Assembly (NCBI GenBank): GCA_028279515.1
Contig: JANQNQ010000014.1
Coordinates: 124,001-188,000, forward strand
Origin: Flavobacteriaceae bacterium
Lineage (GTDB): Bacteria > Bacteroidota > Bacteroidia > Flavobacteriales > Flavobacteriaceae
DNA length: 64,000 bases
Direction: 5' to 3'
Shown here: positions 27,015 through 35,331 of the stretch, piece after piece
Layout of the letters: each line of letters opens with the position of its first letter
Position numbering within the stretch: position 1 is the stretch's first letter
Translations under genes and position numbers: made by a program
Notes under the pieces: model-generated
What the model was told of the DNA's origin: nothing
Seen by the model: only the letters and a program-made list of their open reading frames with translations
Databases searched by the model: none

Positions 27015-27288
27015 GACGATTGCTGAATTTACCTGAGAACAAGAACATCAAAACCTCTTGGTAAAAATAGATTTCTCCAAAATTGGGTTTGGCTATACGG
27101 ATGCATTCGAAAATTTGCCAATTTTACATACAATCGTCAGATATTCACTTACATCCAAAAGGCAAGAAGTCATGGAAGGCACTTTTTCCGTACGGTTCAA
27201 CGCGACATGTTGATTCTACTTTAATATTATTGTACTTTTATCATTAATTACCCCGATTCCCTCCAAAGTTTTACAAGGCACGGTGTCT

Positions 27289-27325
27289 ATGCGTAGCAAT
27301 AAATTGCTGTCGCATGCTGTGATTT
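27289..27325 (+). promoter_or_regulatory. stem-loop in the leader of the PHP-ATPase gene
   Basis: ATGCGTAGCAAT (27289-27300) pairs with ATTGCTGTCGCAT (27303-27315) except for a one/two-base bulge, and a short T-run (GATTTTT) follows. It ends about 25-35 bp before the ATG, so it could act as attenuator or translational control. Confidence 0.5.
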
Positions 27326-27349
27326 TTACTCAAAAATAAATGAACAATT

Positions 27350-30022
27350 ATGATTGATTTTACAACAACTGAAAATGGGAGTAAATTTGTGAGGGCTGAC
27401 CTCCACATTCACTCATATGGAAAGGAAGGCGGGTCGTTCGACGTAACCGACACGACCATGACCCCAGAAAACATTGTCGATACAGCTATTGCCAAGGGTC
27501 TCAGCATTATCAGCATCACTGATCATAACGAAATAGGGAATGTTCGAATAGCTATTGACCATGCTGTTGGTAAAAATATTCTAGTTATCCCAGGCATTGA
27601 AGTGAGCACTACCCAAGGACATCTATTGATATATTTTGAAACTTTTGAGCAGCTATCAAACTTCAAGGGTAAGCTAGATATTGCTGAAAACAAAGAAACT
27701 TGTAATCAAGGTATAGTGAATTGCCTAGATCTTGCAGAACAATATAGTGGTATCGGTGTACTAGCACATATAGAACTTGACTCAGGGTTTGAAAAGACTA
27801 TCAACAGATTTGGACCACAGATGGAAAACATCTTCAAACATCGTAATCTTTACGGGCTTGAAATTGTTTCGAGGCAAAGTGTTAAACTCTACACCGACGA
27901 GGACGAGGAGGCCCAACGTAAAAGCCTACGAAATACTCGAATTCAAGAGCTTAACCTTCCTGAAGATTATGAGCTGGCCAAGATAATGTCATCGGATTCA
28001 CATAAATTGGACCGACTGGGCACCAATGCTGATGGAAATCATCGACTCACTAGGATTAAAGTAGATGAATTGTCCTTCCATTCATTTAAGGTTGCTCTTA
28101 TGACGCCATTTGCCAGAATTCGGTTGGAAGAATTTATTCCAGAACGTATCCCGCACTTCGTTGGAATCCAGTTTGAAGGCGGTCTCCTTCAAGGGGAGCT
28201 GGTACATTTTAGTAAAAATCTAACCTGCATCATCGGTGGTCGAGGAACTGGAAAATCAACAATGCTCGAATCAATCTGTGAAGTTTCTGGAAACGGGAGA
28301 GGTGCTCGTGTCGTCGATAGTGAAGTTTGGTCTGACAGGATAAACCTTGTGTTTGAGGATGAAACTTGTAAAAAAACTATGTTTGCGAGAGATAAGAATG
28401 GAAACGTTGTTAACGTAACCGATGGGAGTGAAGGAATTAATCGTACACCTATTGAAATATATGGCCAAGGAGAAACTGCTGAGACCATTCAACATAGCGA
28501 CAGCAACCCTAAAGTACTTCTTGACTTCTTGGACGGGTTTCTAGATATAGGACCTTTGAAGGTGGAAGACGAAGATTTACGCCACAAGTTAATTCTGAAC
28601 AAGAGCGAGTTAGACAAACTACGCCTTGAAGTAAAGAATATTCCTGACACAATTAAAGCGAAGAAGGAATGCGAAAACAAAATTAAACGTCTTCAAAAAG
28701 AGAAGGTAGGTGATCTCGTTAAGCTACACACCTCACTTGTTAAAGAGCGATCCTTCCGAGACAAGCTAATAACTGATTTAAAAAAACTTATAGAAACATA
28801 CAAAGACATTCTTGGTGACAAATCTGTATTTGAGATGGTGGAAGGGCTTTCCGGAGATGAAATAGTGGTTGGAAAGGACAACTTCGAAGAGGTGAAGAAA
28901 ATTGTTGCGGAGTTTTCGGGTATTGTTTCCAGCACTTCGGAACAGCTTAACAGTGATCTCAAAGGAAAAGTTGATATGCTTAATGGGCAACTAAAAAACT
29001 GGAAATCCAAAGAGGGCGAAATCCAAAAACAAATTGACCATAAGAAAGAGGACCTGAAAGCACTAGGAATTCCCTTTGACATTGGAAAAATAAACCAACT
29101 GTCGAAAGACCTTATTTATTACGACGAACGGTTGAAAAAGTTACAAGCAGATGATAAACTATTAAAAGAAACTTTAAAAGAACGAAAGGACTTACTCGAT
29201 GCACGTAAAGAAGTAAAGAACAAAATCTATTTCCATCGACATGAACTAGCAAGGCGGCTCAACACAAATCTTAAAAATACCATTGAAGGGTTTTCAGTCA
29301 CAATTGGATTCTCGCAGGGAAGGTACTCTGATTCATTTGAAAACCACCTTAAATCTGCTCTCGATTATCGCACTACAGGTGTTATTCGTGCACATCTAAT
29401 CTCAAGGAACACAGATCCTGTCTCATTTTCCGATTCCTTGAGGCGTGGCAATCTTGATTTTCTAAAGACGTTGACAAACAACGGAAATGAGGTGTTCAGT
29501 GATTCAGAAATTAATAAGATAAAAGATAAGTTTTCCGAGGTAAGCAGTAGGGAAGACATACAATCCTTAGAATATGATGACCTTCCATCCATTTTAGTCT
29601 CTAAACGGATAACTGATGAGGCAACAGGAAAAAGCTATACTGTTGTGAAACCATTGGCTCATCTTTCTTTAGGGCAACAACAGTCAATACTCTTAGCTAT
29701 TCTTCTACACTCGAGAAGCACCTACCCTCTTCTGATAGATCAACCCGAAGATAACTTAGATAGTGAATTCATATATAAAACTATTGTAGCGAACCTAAGC
29801 AAGATAAAAGAAAAACGTCAAGTCATTATCGTAACCCACAACCCAAATATTGCGGTATTAGGGGACGCCGAACTAATAGTTCCGCTCAAGAGCTCAAGCA
29901 CACGATCAATTGTAATAGATAGAGGTTCGGTAGATAACAAGGCAACACGAAAAATCAGTTGCGACATTCTCGAAGGTGGAGAACGGGCATTTAAGCGCAG
30001 AAGAGATATTTACGGCTATTAG
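27350..30022 (+). CDS. PHP-domain plus SMC/ABC-type ATPase protein (TrlF / Ppl-like, candidate phage defence)
   Basis: An 890-residue cytoplasmic protein. The N-terminal PHP metal-dependent phosphoesterase domain (about 13-260) has DLHIHSYG (His19, His21), ITDHNEIG (Asp58, His59), VLAHIE and a closing SSDSHKLDRLG, all expected metal ligands. The ATPase head has Walker A GGRGTGKST (about 294-302), a long coiled-coil (about 385-640), signature LSLGQQQ (about 773), Walker B LLIDQPEDNLD (about 793-803) and H-loop VTHNP (about 828). This order matches proteins named TrlF-family AAA-like ATPases and the single-gene defence protein Ppl (polymerase/histidinol phosphatase-like), as I recall them. It stands alone between non-coding spacers next to a tRNA gene, which fits an accessory acquisition. 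Both active sites look intact. Defence function is inference. Confidence 0.8.
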   Translation: MIDFTTTENGSKFVRADLHIHSYGKEGGSFDVTDTTMTPENIVDTAIAKGLSIISITDHNEIGNVRIAIDHAVGKNILVIPGIEVSTTQGHLLIYFETFEQLSNFKGKLDIAENKETCNQGIVNCLDLAEQYSGIGVLAHIELDSGFEKTINRFGPQMENIFKHRNLYGLEIVSRQSVKLYTDEDEEAQRKSLRNTRIQELNLPEDYELAKIMSSDSHKLDRLGTNADGNHRLTRIKVDELSFHSFKVALMTPFARIRLEEFIPERIPHFVGIQFEGGLLQGELVHFSKNLTCIIGGRGTGKSTMLESICEVSGNGRGARVVDSEVWSDRINLVFEDETCKKTMFARDKNGNVVNVTDGSEGINRTPIEIYGQGETAETIQHSDSNPKVLLDFLDGFLDIGPLKVEDEDLRHKLILNKSELDKLRLEVKNIPDTIKAKKECENKIKRLQKEKVGDLVKLHTSLVKERSFRDKLITDLKKLIETYKDILGDKSVFEMVEGLSGDEIVVGKDNFEEVKKIVAEFSGIVSSTSEQLNSDLKGKVDMLNGQLKNWKSKEGEIQKQIDHKKEDLKALGIPFDIGKINQLSKDLIYYDERLKKLQADDKLLKETLKERKDLLDARKEVKNKIYFHRHELARRLNTNLKNTIEGFSVTIGFSQGRYSDSFENHLKSALDYRTTGVIRAHLISRNTDPVSFSDSLRRGNLDFLKTLTNNGNEVFSDSEINKIKDKFSEVSSREDIQSLEYDDLPSILVSKRITDEATGKSYTVVKPLAHLSLGQQQSILLAILLHSRSTYPLLIDQPEDNLDSEFIYKTIVANLSKIKEKRQVIIVTHNPNIAVLGDAELIVPLKSSSTRSIVIDRGSVDNKATRKISCDILEGGERAFKRRRDIYGY

Positions 30023-30325
30023 GAAAGTTGACCCGATAGGCAAAAAACTCATATATAGTCGGTCCACCAACAACTAACGACCAAAAACCAACAACTAAAA
30101 AAGCCCTATTCAAGTATCTGTATTTTCAAGTAACAAATGAAGCGGTACAATGCTAGGGGAACGCACATTTCCAAAAATAACTGGTTCCCAGCCTGAAAGT
30201 TTGAGGAGTACTTACCATCCAAAAGAAGCGGTATCAACTTGGGAATGTGACCCGCTCGAAAATCCCTTAACTCAACCCACCAACGCGAAAAGCACAACGA
30301 TAAACGGGGTAAACATGGGAATGCA

Positions 30326-30372
30326 CGCCATGTCAAAATCACTACACTCAAATTAGCAATTTTGACATGGCG
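30326..30372. repeat. perfect 14-bp inverted repeat
   Basis: CGCCATGTCAAAAT (30326-30339) and ATTTTGACATGGCG (30359-30372) are exact complements around a 19-nt AT-rich loop. No T-run follows, so it is not a standard terminator. Confidence 0.85.
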
Positions 30373-30376
30373 CCCA

Positions 30377-30391
30377 CCCACGACTAGTGGG
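30377..30391. repeat. small hairpin CCCAC-GACTA-GTGGG
   Basis: A 5-bp GC-rich stem with a 5-nt loop, 4 bp after the larger inverted repeat. The two together look like one structured unit. Confidence 0.5.
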
Positions 30392-30418
30392 CCCACTAAT
30401 AACTAATAACCAAGAACT

Positions 30419-30452
30419 AAAAAGCCCCACTTCAATTGAAGCGGGGCTTTTT
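30419..30452 (-). terminator. terminator of the tRNA-Gln gene
   Basis: AAAGCCCC-A-CTTCAA pairs with TTGAAG-C-GGGGCTTT (one mismatch). A T-run is found on the minus strand, directly after the tRNA 3' end. Confidence 0.85.
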
Positions 30453-30453
30453 G

Positions 30454-30526
30454 TTGGCCCACTAGGGCTCGAACCTAGACTCTTCTGAACCAAAATCAGA
30501 CGTGTTGCCAGTTACACCATGGGCCA
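30454..30526 (-). tRNA. tRNA-Gln (anticodon TTG)
   Basis: A complete 73-nt cloverleaf on the minus strand: acceptor TGGCCCA / TGGGCCA, D-stem GTGT / ACAC around AACTGGCA, and anticodon stem TCTGA / TCAGA with loop TTTTGGT (anticodon TTG). The variable loop is AGAGT, and the T-stem CTAGG / CCTAG encloses TTCGAGC. The discriminator base is A, and CCA is not encoded (the next bases are CAA). The unpaired neighbourhood and single copy make it a possible integration landmark next to the PHP-ATPase gene. Confidence 0.95.
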
Positions 30527-30742
30527 ATAAATCTCCTATTTTGTAGGGCTTTACCCTGCGAAGCGCTACACTAGTAGTGCGTAGGAGGGTGCAAATTTAA
30601 AACAAACTTTTATTTGTCCAAACATTTTTCTCAATTTATTTGACCCTTTAAAATATCCCTCTGCTGTTAACGTTTGCTAAAAAATAACAGGCAGTACATT
30701 TATAATTCTTAAATTCGCCAACAGCATAACAAACCATCGTAT

Positions 30743-33700
30743 ATGACCTCATTCAACTTCAAGAAGTGGAACACGATTCTAGGCTGGTGCGCCTTTGCCA
30801 TTGCACTAGTCGTTTTTGGACTTACTGTCGAACCTACTGCTAGCTTCTGGGATTGTGGCGAATACATCGCCACCTCAGCAAAATTACAAATCGGACACCC
30901 TCCTGGAGCGCCCTTCTTTCAAATGATGGGAGCCTTCTTTGCCATGTTCGCTTCAGAGCCCGAGCAAGTAGCCAAAATGGTGAACTATATGTCGGTCTTC
31001 TCTAGTGCATTTACCATCTTGTTTATGTTCTGGACAATCACCATTATTGTTCGTAAGTTGGTCGTGAAAGATGGAGAGATGACTTCTTCAAAAGCAATTG
31101 CCATTCTTGGTAGTGGGCTTGTTGGATCTTTGGCTTATATGTTTTCCGACAGCTTTTGGTTCAACGCTGTCGAAGCTGAGGTGTATGCCATGGCCACTTT
31201 ATTGATGTCATTGATGTTCTGGCTTGGGTTACGATGGGAACAAGAAATGAACACGCCGCGAGGGCATCGCTGGTTGATCTTGATATCACTGGTCATTGGA
31301 CTTTCATTCGGAGTTCACTTTATGGGACTCTTGACCATTCCGGCGTTGGGAATGATCTATTTCTTCAAAAACTACAAAAATGTGTCGGTCAAAAATTTCC
31401 TTTTGGCCAACGTCATCTCCATAGCAGTACTGCTTTTCATCTTTAAGTTACTACTGCCTTCCACCTTAAAATTCTTTGGATATCTTGAGGTATTCTTTGT
31501 GAACAGCATAGGGCTTCCTTTCAACTCCGGGACCATCATCGCTGGAATCATTGTGATCGCAGTGTTTTACTTTTTACTGCGCTATACACGAAAGAAAAAA
31601 TATGTCTTGCTCAATACCATCACCCTATGTGTGATGTTTGTACTTATCGGATTCTCTTCATGGATGATGATTCCGATTCGAGCCAATGCCAATACCATCA
31701 TCAACGAAAACTCTCCTTCAGATGCGCGTTTGCTTTTGGCCTATTACAACTTAGAGCAATATCCTGAAACGAAGTTGTTCTACGGACCAATGTACACCGA
31801 TATGTATTCGGGTCAGGACGAGAACGAACCGTATATCGACGACAAGCCTAAGTACGAGCAAGATGAAGTCACTGGCAAGTATGTTATCGTCAACGACTAT
31901 GAAGATGCGCGTATCAACAGCAACTCATTGCATAAAGGAATTCTACCAAGAATGTGGAGTCCTGAGCATGCTGAAAATTATATGAAGCTTATGGGCGTAG
32001 TCGACTTCGAGATCAAGTCCGAGTATCGAATGGAGAACGACCTTCGTGCCGCAGTGGCTCAGTTTAAACAAGATTATGCGACCGGAGAGGTGGACACCGA
32101 AGACTATGCCAATTTCATAAAAACCTACGGTCAATTCTTAGATATTGAAAAGCCTTCGTTCTTTGAGAATATGGGATACCTTCTCTCCTACCAAATGAAC
32201 TACATGTATTGGCGTTATTTTATGTGGAATTTTGTCGGAAGGCAAAACGACGTACAGGGCAAATACGATATCGTCAACGGAAACTGGTTAAGTGGTGTCA
32301 ACTTCGTAGACGAATGGCGCCTTGGTTCGCAGGATAATTTGCCGTCTGATATCAAGAATAACAAAGCGCGAAACACCTATTTCTTCTTACCGTTGATTCT
32401 CGGATTGATAGGGCTTGTGTTCTTGTTCTACAAGGACAAAAAGTGGTTCTGGGTGCTCTTTGTGTTCTTTATGTTCACTGGATTGGCACTGAAAGTATAC
32501 CTCAACGAGCGTCCGTTTGAGCCAAGAGAGCGTGACTACGCCTTGGTAGGTTCATTCTATGTATTTGCCATCTGGATCGGTTTCGGAGTGTACGCACTCT
32601 TCGAACAACTTAAGAAATTTGTGAGTCCGAAGTTATTGGCTCCCGCCGTTACTTTGGTGACATTGTTGGCGGTTCCGGTGTTGATGGGCTTCCAAAACTG
32701 GGATGACCACGACCGTTCGGATCGTTATACCGCACAATCCATGGCCAAGTCCTATTTGGATTCGATACAAGAGGATGCTGGGGCCATCATATTTACCATC
32801 GGGGATAATGACACCTTCGCCCTTTGGTATGCGCAGGACATTGAAGAATATCGTACTGATGTGCGAACCATCAATACAAGTCTACTCGCGACTGATTGGT
32901 ATATCGATCAAATGAAACGCAAAGCGTACGAAAGTGAGCCAGTGCCTTCTCAAATGGTACACAGTCAATATGCTTACGGTGTACGAGACTACGTAAAATA
33001 CGAGCCTATTAGAAGCATCGATAGCACGCGTTGGCCAATCAAACGCTTTATGGAATGGGTGACAAGTGATGACCCAAGAACACGCTACGGAAACTTGTTA
33101 AAAGCGTCTGGAGTAGATCCAAATCAGCTTCCGAAGAGTCAGCAAGGATTGATCTTTTACCCGACAAACAAAATCCGTATTCCTGTAAATAAAGAAAACG
33201 TCTTAAAATCAGGAATTGTAAAACCTGAAGACGCTGACAAGATCGTTGAGTATATCGATATCGACCTTCCGGAAAGTGTGATCTATAAGAACCGTTTGAT
33301 GATGCTCGACATCATTGCTAACAACGATTGGGAACGTCCGATCTACTTTACCGGCGGAAGCTATGACAAAGCCGAATATATCTGGATGAAAGATTACTTG
33401 CAACTCGACGGACTCGTATATAAACTGGTGCCGATCAAAACGCCAGTTGACAAGAACAATCCATACGAAATGGGTCGCATCGATTCTGACCTTATGTACG
33501 ACATCGTCATGAAATGGGATTGGGGTAATTCTGAAAGCCCAAACATTTATCACGATCCAGAGACCAGAAAGAACAGTATCTCCTATCGTGGCAACTTGGC
33601 GCGTTTGACCGAGACTCTTTTACGTGAAGGCAAAAAGGACAAGGCCAAAAAGGTAATGGACCTCGCCATGGAAAAAATGCCTGTAGACTACTTTGGATAT

Positions 33701-34327
33701 TACAGTTTGGTAGAACCTTTCGTGGATGCCTATTATAATATTGGCGAAAACGAAACGGCCCGAAAGATATTTAAAGAGGTTGCTACCAAATACAAGGAAA
33801 AACTAAACTACCGCAGTGGTCTGGAACTCGAAACTCAGTTCATGATCGGAGACGATATGATCACCGATGTAGAGCGCTATCGCAGTTTGATGGAAACGGC
33901 CATTCGTCATGAAGACAAAGAGATTCTCGAAAAAGAGATCGACGATTTCATCAATTCGTCAAAGCCGTTTATGCGCTTATATGGTGAGTTTGATTACTAT
34001 ACCCTTCTTGACAAGGCGGTTAACGGATACTACATCTCTGGCAACAAGGAAAAAGCCAAGTCACTGTTCACTAAAGTTGTTGACCAATATCAAGATCGAC
34101 TAGGTCGTTTGAGCACCTTGGACACAGCTTCAAAAATTGAATATGCTCGTAACATCATTGTTGAGATCGAAGGCTACAGGCGTCTGGTTGATGTGATCAG
34201 AAAGAACGAAGATTCGACCACGGCCAATACCGCTTCGATTAAATTCAATGAGACCATAGAGCCATTTAGCTTGTTCTACAAAGACGCTGAAGAAGAGGAA
34301 GAAGGTGACACAGAGGTCATCGAATAG
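30743..34327 (+). CDS. DUF2723 membrane protein, probable protein O-glycosylation transferase (GT-C type)
   Basis: A 1194-residue inner-membrane protein with about 12 helices in residues 10-310 and again around 545-650, followed by a soluble C-terminal part. The family hallmark EPTASFWDCGEYIATSAKLQ (about 29-48), followed by GHPPGAPFFQ, is the conserved first periplasmic loop with an acidic pair, as in GT-C glycosyltransferases. The C-terminal third (about 960-1180) has TPR-like helices (KKDKAKKVMDLAMEKM and NKEKAKSLFTKVVDQY) and an acidic tail. DUF2723 proteins in Bacteroidota have been linked to protein O-glycosylation of the envelope; the acceptor and sugar are not visible here. It is 25 bp upstream of a deacetylase gene. 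Confidence 0.85.
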   Translation: MTSFNFKKWNTILGWCAFAIALVVFGLTVEPTASFWDCGEYIATSAKLQIGHPPGAPFFQMMGAFFAMFASEPEQVAKMVNYMSVFSSAFTILFMFWTITIIVRKLVVKDGEMTSSKAIAILGSGLVGSLAYMFSDSFWFNAVEAEVYAMATLLMSLMFWLGLRWEQEMNTPRGHRWLILISLVIGLSFGVHFMGLLTIPALGMIYFFKNYKNVSVKNFLLANVISIAVLLFIFKLLLPSTLKFFGYLEVFFVNSIGLPFNSGTIIAGIIVIAVFYFLLRYTRKKKYVLLNTITLCVMFVLIGFSSWMMIPIRANANTIINENSPSDARLLLAYYNLEQYPETKLFYGPMYTDMYSGQDENEPYIDDKPKYEQDEVTGKYVIVNDYEDARINSNSLHKGILPRMWSPEHAENYMKLMGVVDFEIKSEYRMENDLRAAVAQFKQDYATGEVDTEDYANFIKTYGQFLDIEKPSFFENMGYLLSYQMNYMYWRYFMWNFVGRQNDVQGKYDIVNGNWLSGVNFVDEWRLGSQDNLPSDIKNNKARNTYFFLPLILGLIGLVFLFYKDKKWFWVLFVFFMFTGLALKVYLNERPFEPRERDYALVGSFYVFAIWIGFGVYALFEQLKKFVSPKLLAPAVTLVTLLAVPVLMGFQNWDDHDRSDRYTAQSMAKSYLDSIQEDAGAIIFTIGDNDTFALWYAQDIEEYRTDVRTINTSLLATDWYIDQMKRKAYESEPVPSQMVHSQYAYGVRDYVKYEPIRSIDSTRWPIKRFMEWVTSDDPRTRYGNLLKASGVDPNQLPKSQQGLIFYPTNKIRIPVNKENVLKSGIVKPEDADKIVEYIDIDLPESVIYKNRLMMLDIIANNDWERPIYFTGGSYDKAEYIWMKDYLQLDGLVYKLVPIKTPVDKNNPYEMGRIDSDLMYDIVMKWDWGNSESPNIYHDPETRKNSISYRGNLARLTETLLREGKKDKAKKVMDLAMEKMPVDYFGYYSLVEPFVDAYYNIGENETARKIFKEVATKYKEKLNYRSGLELETQFMIGDDMITDVERYRSLMETAIRHEDKEILEKEIDDFINSSKPFMRLYGEFDYYTLLDKAVNGYYISGNKEKAKSLFTKVVDQYQDRLGRLSTLDTASKIEYARNIIVEIEGYRRLVDVIRKNEDSTTANTASIKFNETIEPFSLFYKDAEEEEEGDTEVIE

Positions 34328-34351
34328 ACTTCGTTAATAAAACAATAGCCC

Positions 34352-35002
34352 GTGAGATTCATCCCTGCGAAGACGCCTGGGTTTATCCCGAGAATGTTTC
34401 CGCAGTATCTGTGGAAAGCACCGCATGGTGAAAAAACACTGTATCTCACTTTTGATGACGGTCCGATTCCTGAGGTGACAGAATTCGTCCTCGATCAACT
34501 AGCCAAATACAACGCCAAGGCCACTTTTTTCTGCATCGGCGCAAATGTTGAAAAACACCCTTCGATCTATCAAAAAGTATTGGCCAATGGTCATGCCATA
34601 GGCAATCACACACAACATCATCTTAAAGGTTGGAAGACTCAGAAATCAACCTACATTGATAATGTTTTACAGGCGGAAAAATTTCTCAAAGAAGATCACG
34701 GACCGGTTAAATTGTTTCGTCCTCCTTACGGACAAATTAAAAAGGGGCAGGCCAAAAAGCTGAAGCAACTCGGTTTCGAGATCGTTATGTGGGATGTATT
34801 GACTTTTGACTGGGAAGACGAGGTCTCAAAAGAAGAATGTCTGTCAAACGCTTTGGACAACATCGAAGACGGAAGCATCATTGTCTTTCACGATAGTATA
34901 AAAGCAAAAAGAAACATGGAGTATGCACTTCCAAAGGTCTTGGAAGTCTTTAGTAAACAAGGCTACCAGTTTAAAAGCCTAGCTGACGTATTCCTGAAGT
35001 AA
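34352..35002 (+). CDS. polysaccharide deacetylase (NodB homology, CE4)
   Basis: A 216-residue metal-dependent deacetylase, expected to remove N- or O-acetyl groups from a glycan. NodB motifs are complete: YLTFDDGP (metal and catalytic Asp, about residues 31-38), NHTQHH (metal His pair, near 89), FRPPYGQ, WDVLTFDWED and the closing IIVFHDS. The start is GTG at 34352, because the conserved MRFIPAKTPGFIPRMFP opening precedes the first ATG (34394). It has no signal peptide apart from a short hydrophobic start. Its 3' end overlaps the convergent thioredoxin-like gene by 24 bp. Confidence 0.85.
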   Translation: MRFIPAKTPGFIPRMFPQYLWKAPHGEKTLYLTFDDGPIPEVTEFVLDQLAKYNAKATFFCIGANVEKHPSIYQKVLANGHAIGNHTQHHLKGWKTQKSTYIDNVLQAEKFLKEDHGPVKLFRPPYGQIKKGQAKKLKQLGFEIVMWDVLTFDWEDEVSKEECLSNALDNIEDGSIIVFHDSIKAKRNMEYALPKVLEVFSKQGYQFKSLADVFLK

Positions 35003-35278
35003 CCCGATCAGGGTATTGGCATCTTGCTCTCCGCTCTGTCTCCAGACCATTTCGCCTCCCTTGTAGATCATCAAGGTAGGTAGTCCTTTAACACGAAGTG
35101 CTTCTGCTAATTCTTGGTTTTTATCGACGTCGATCTTGATTACTTTGGCCTTGTCGCCTAAAGCTGCTGCCACATCCTTTAACACAGGATGCATAGACGT
35201 GGATTGCTCATTCCAATCTGTATAGAAATCTAGCAAGATTGGGATATCAGCATCAATTAATTCACCAAATTTTGACAT
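34979..35278 (-). CDS. thioredoxin-fold protein without the catalytic cysteines
   Basis: A 99-residue single-domain thioredoxin fold. Length, the LLDFYTDW strand, the KIDVDKNQELAEALRVKGLP segment with the cis-Pro and the MIYKGGEMVWRQSG strand all match thioredoxins. Where WCGPC should stand it reads W22-N-E-Q-S26, so both redox cysteines are missing and no other Cys exists in the protein. It cannot act as a disulfide reductase; a binding or chaperone-like role is possible. The frame is otherwise well conserved, so it is not a pseudogene. It is the last gene of a possible minus-strand run GH20-cutC-phosphoesterase-this gene. Confidence 0.85.
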   Translation of the reverse strand: MSKFGELIDADIPILLDFYTDWNEQSTSMHPVLKDVAAALGDKAKVIKIDVDKNQELAEALRVKGLPTLMIYKGGEMVWRQSGEQDANTLIGLLQEYVS

Positions 35279-35331
35279 TCTTTTTTAAATTTTGGCAATA
35301 TTAGTACTACAAATGTAACATTTTCTGTTAA

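Larger units (their letters stand above)
26985..27349. other. non-coding spacer before the PHP-ATPase gene
   Basis: No gene is evident. It contains a short tandem repeat right after the TolC stop (26990-27014), a weak promoter-like pair (TTG 27210-27212, 20-bp spacer, TACTTTTA 27233-27240) and a stem-loop at 27289-27315. The boundary separates a conserved operon from what looks like an accessory gene. Confidence 0.55.
30023..30453. other. hairpin-rich non-coding stretch between the PHP-ATPase gene and tRNA-Gln
   Basis: No gene is supported; a 96-codon minus-strand frame has no domain. The stretch holds a perfect 14-bp inverted repeat, a second small hairpin, two copies of a CCAACAACTAA-like repeat (30063-30100 and 30391-30420) and the tRNA terminator. 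The density of inverted repeats suggests a remnant mobile element or a non-coding RNA. Confidence 0.5.

Noticed and set aside
30106..30396. 96-codon minus-strand frame in the hairpin-rich spacer
   Set aside because: The frame crosses inverted repeats, has no recognisable domain and is not preceded by a promoter or ribosome site.
26985..30742. Prophage or integrative element carrying the PHP-ATPase gene
   Set aside because: No integrase, transposase or clear attachment-site duplication with tRNA-Gln was seen, so only a possible accessory insertion is proposed.
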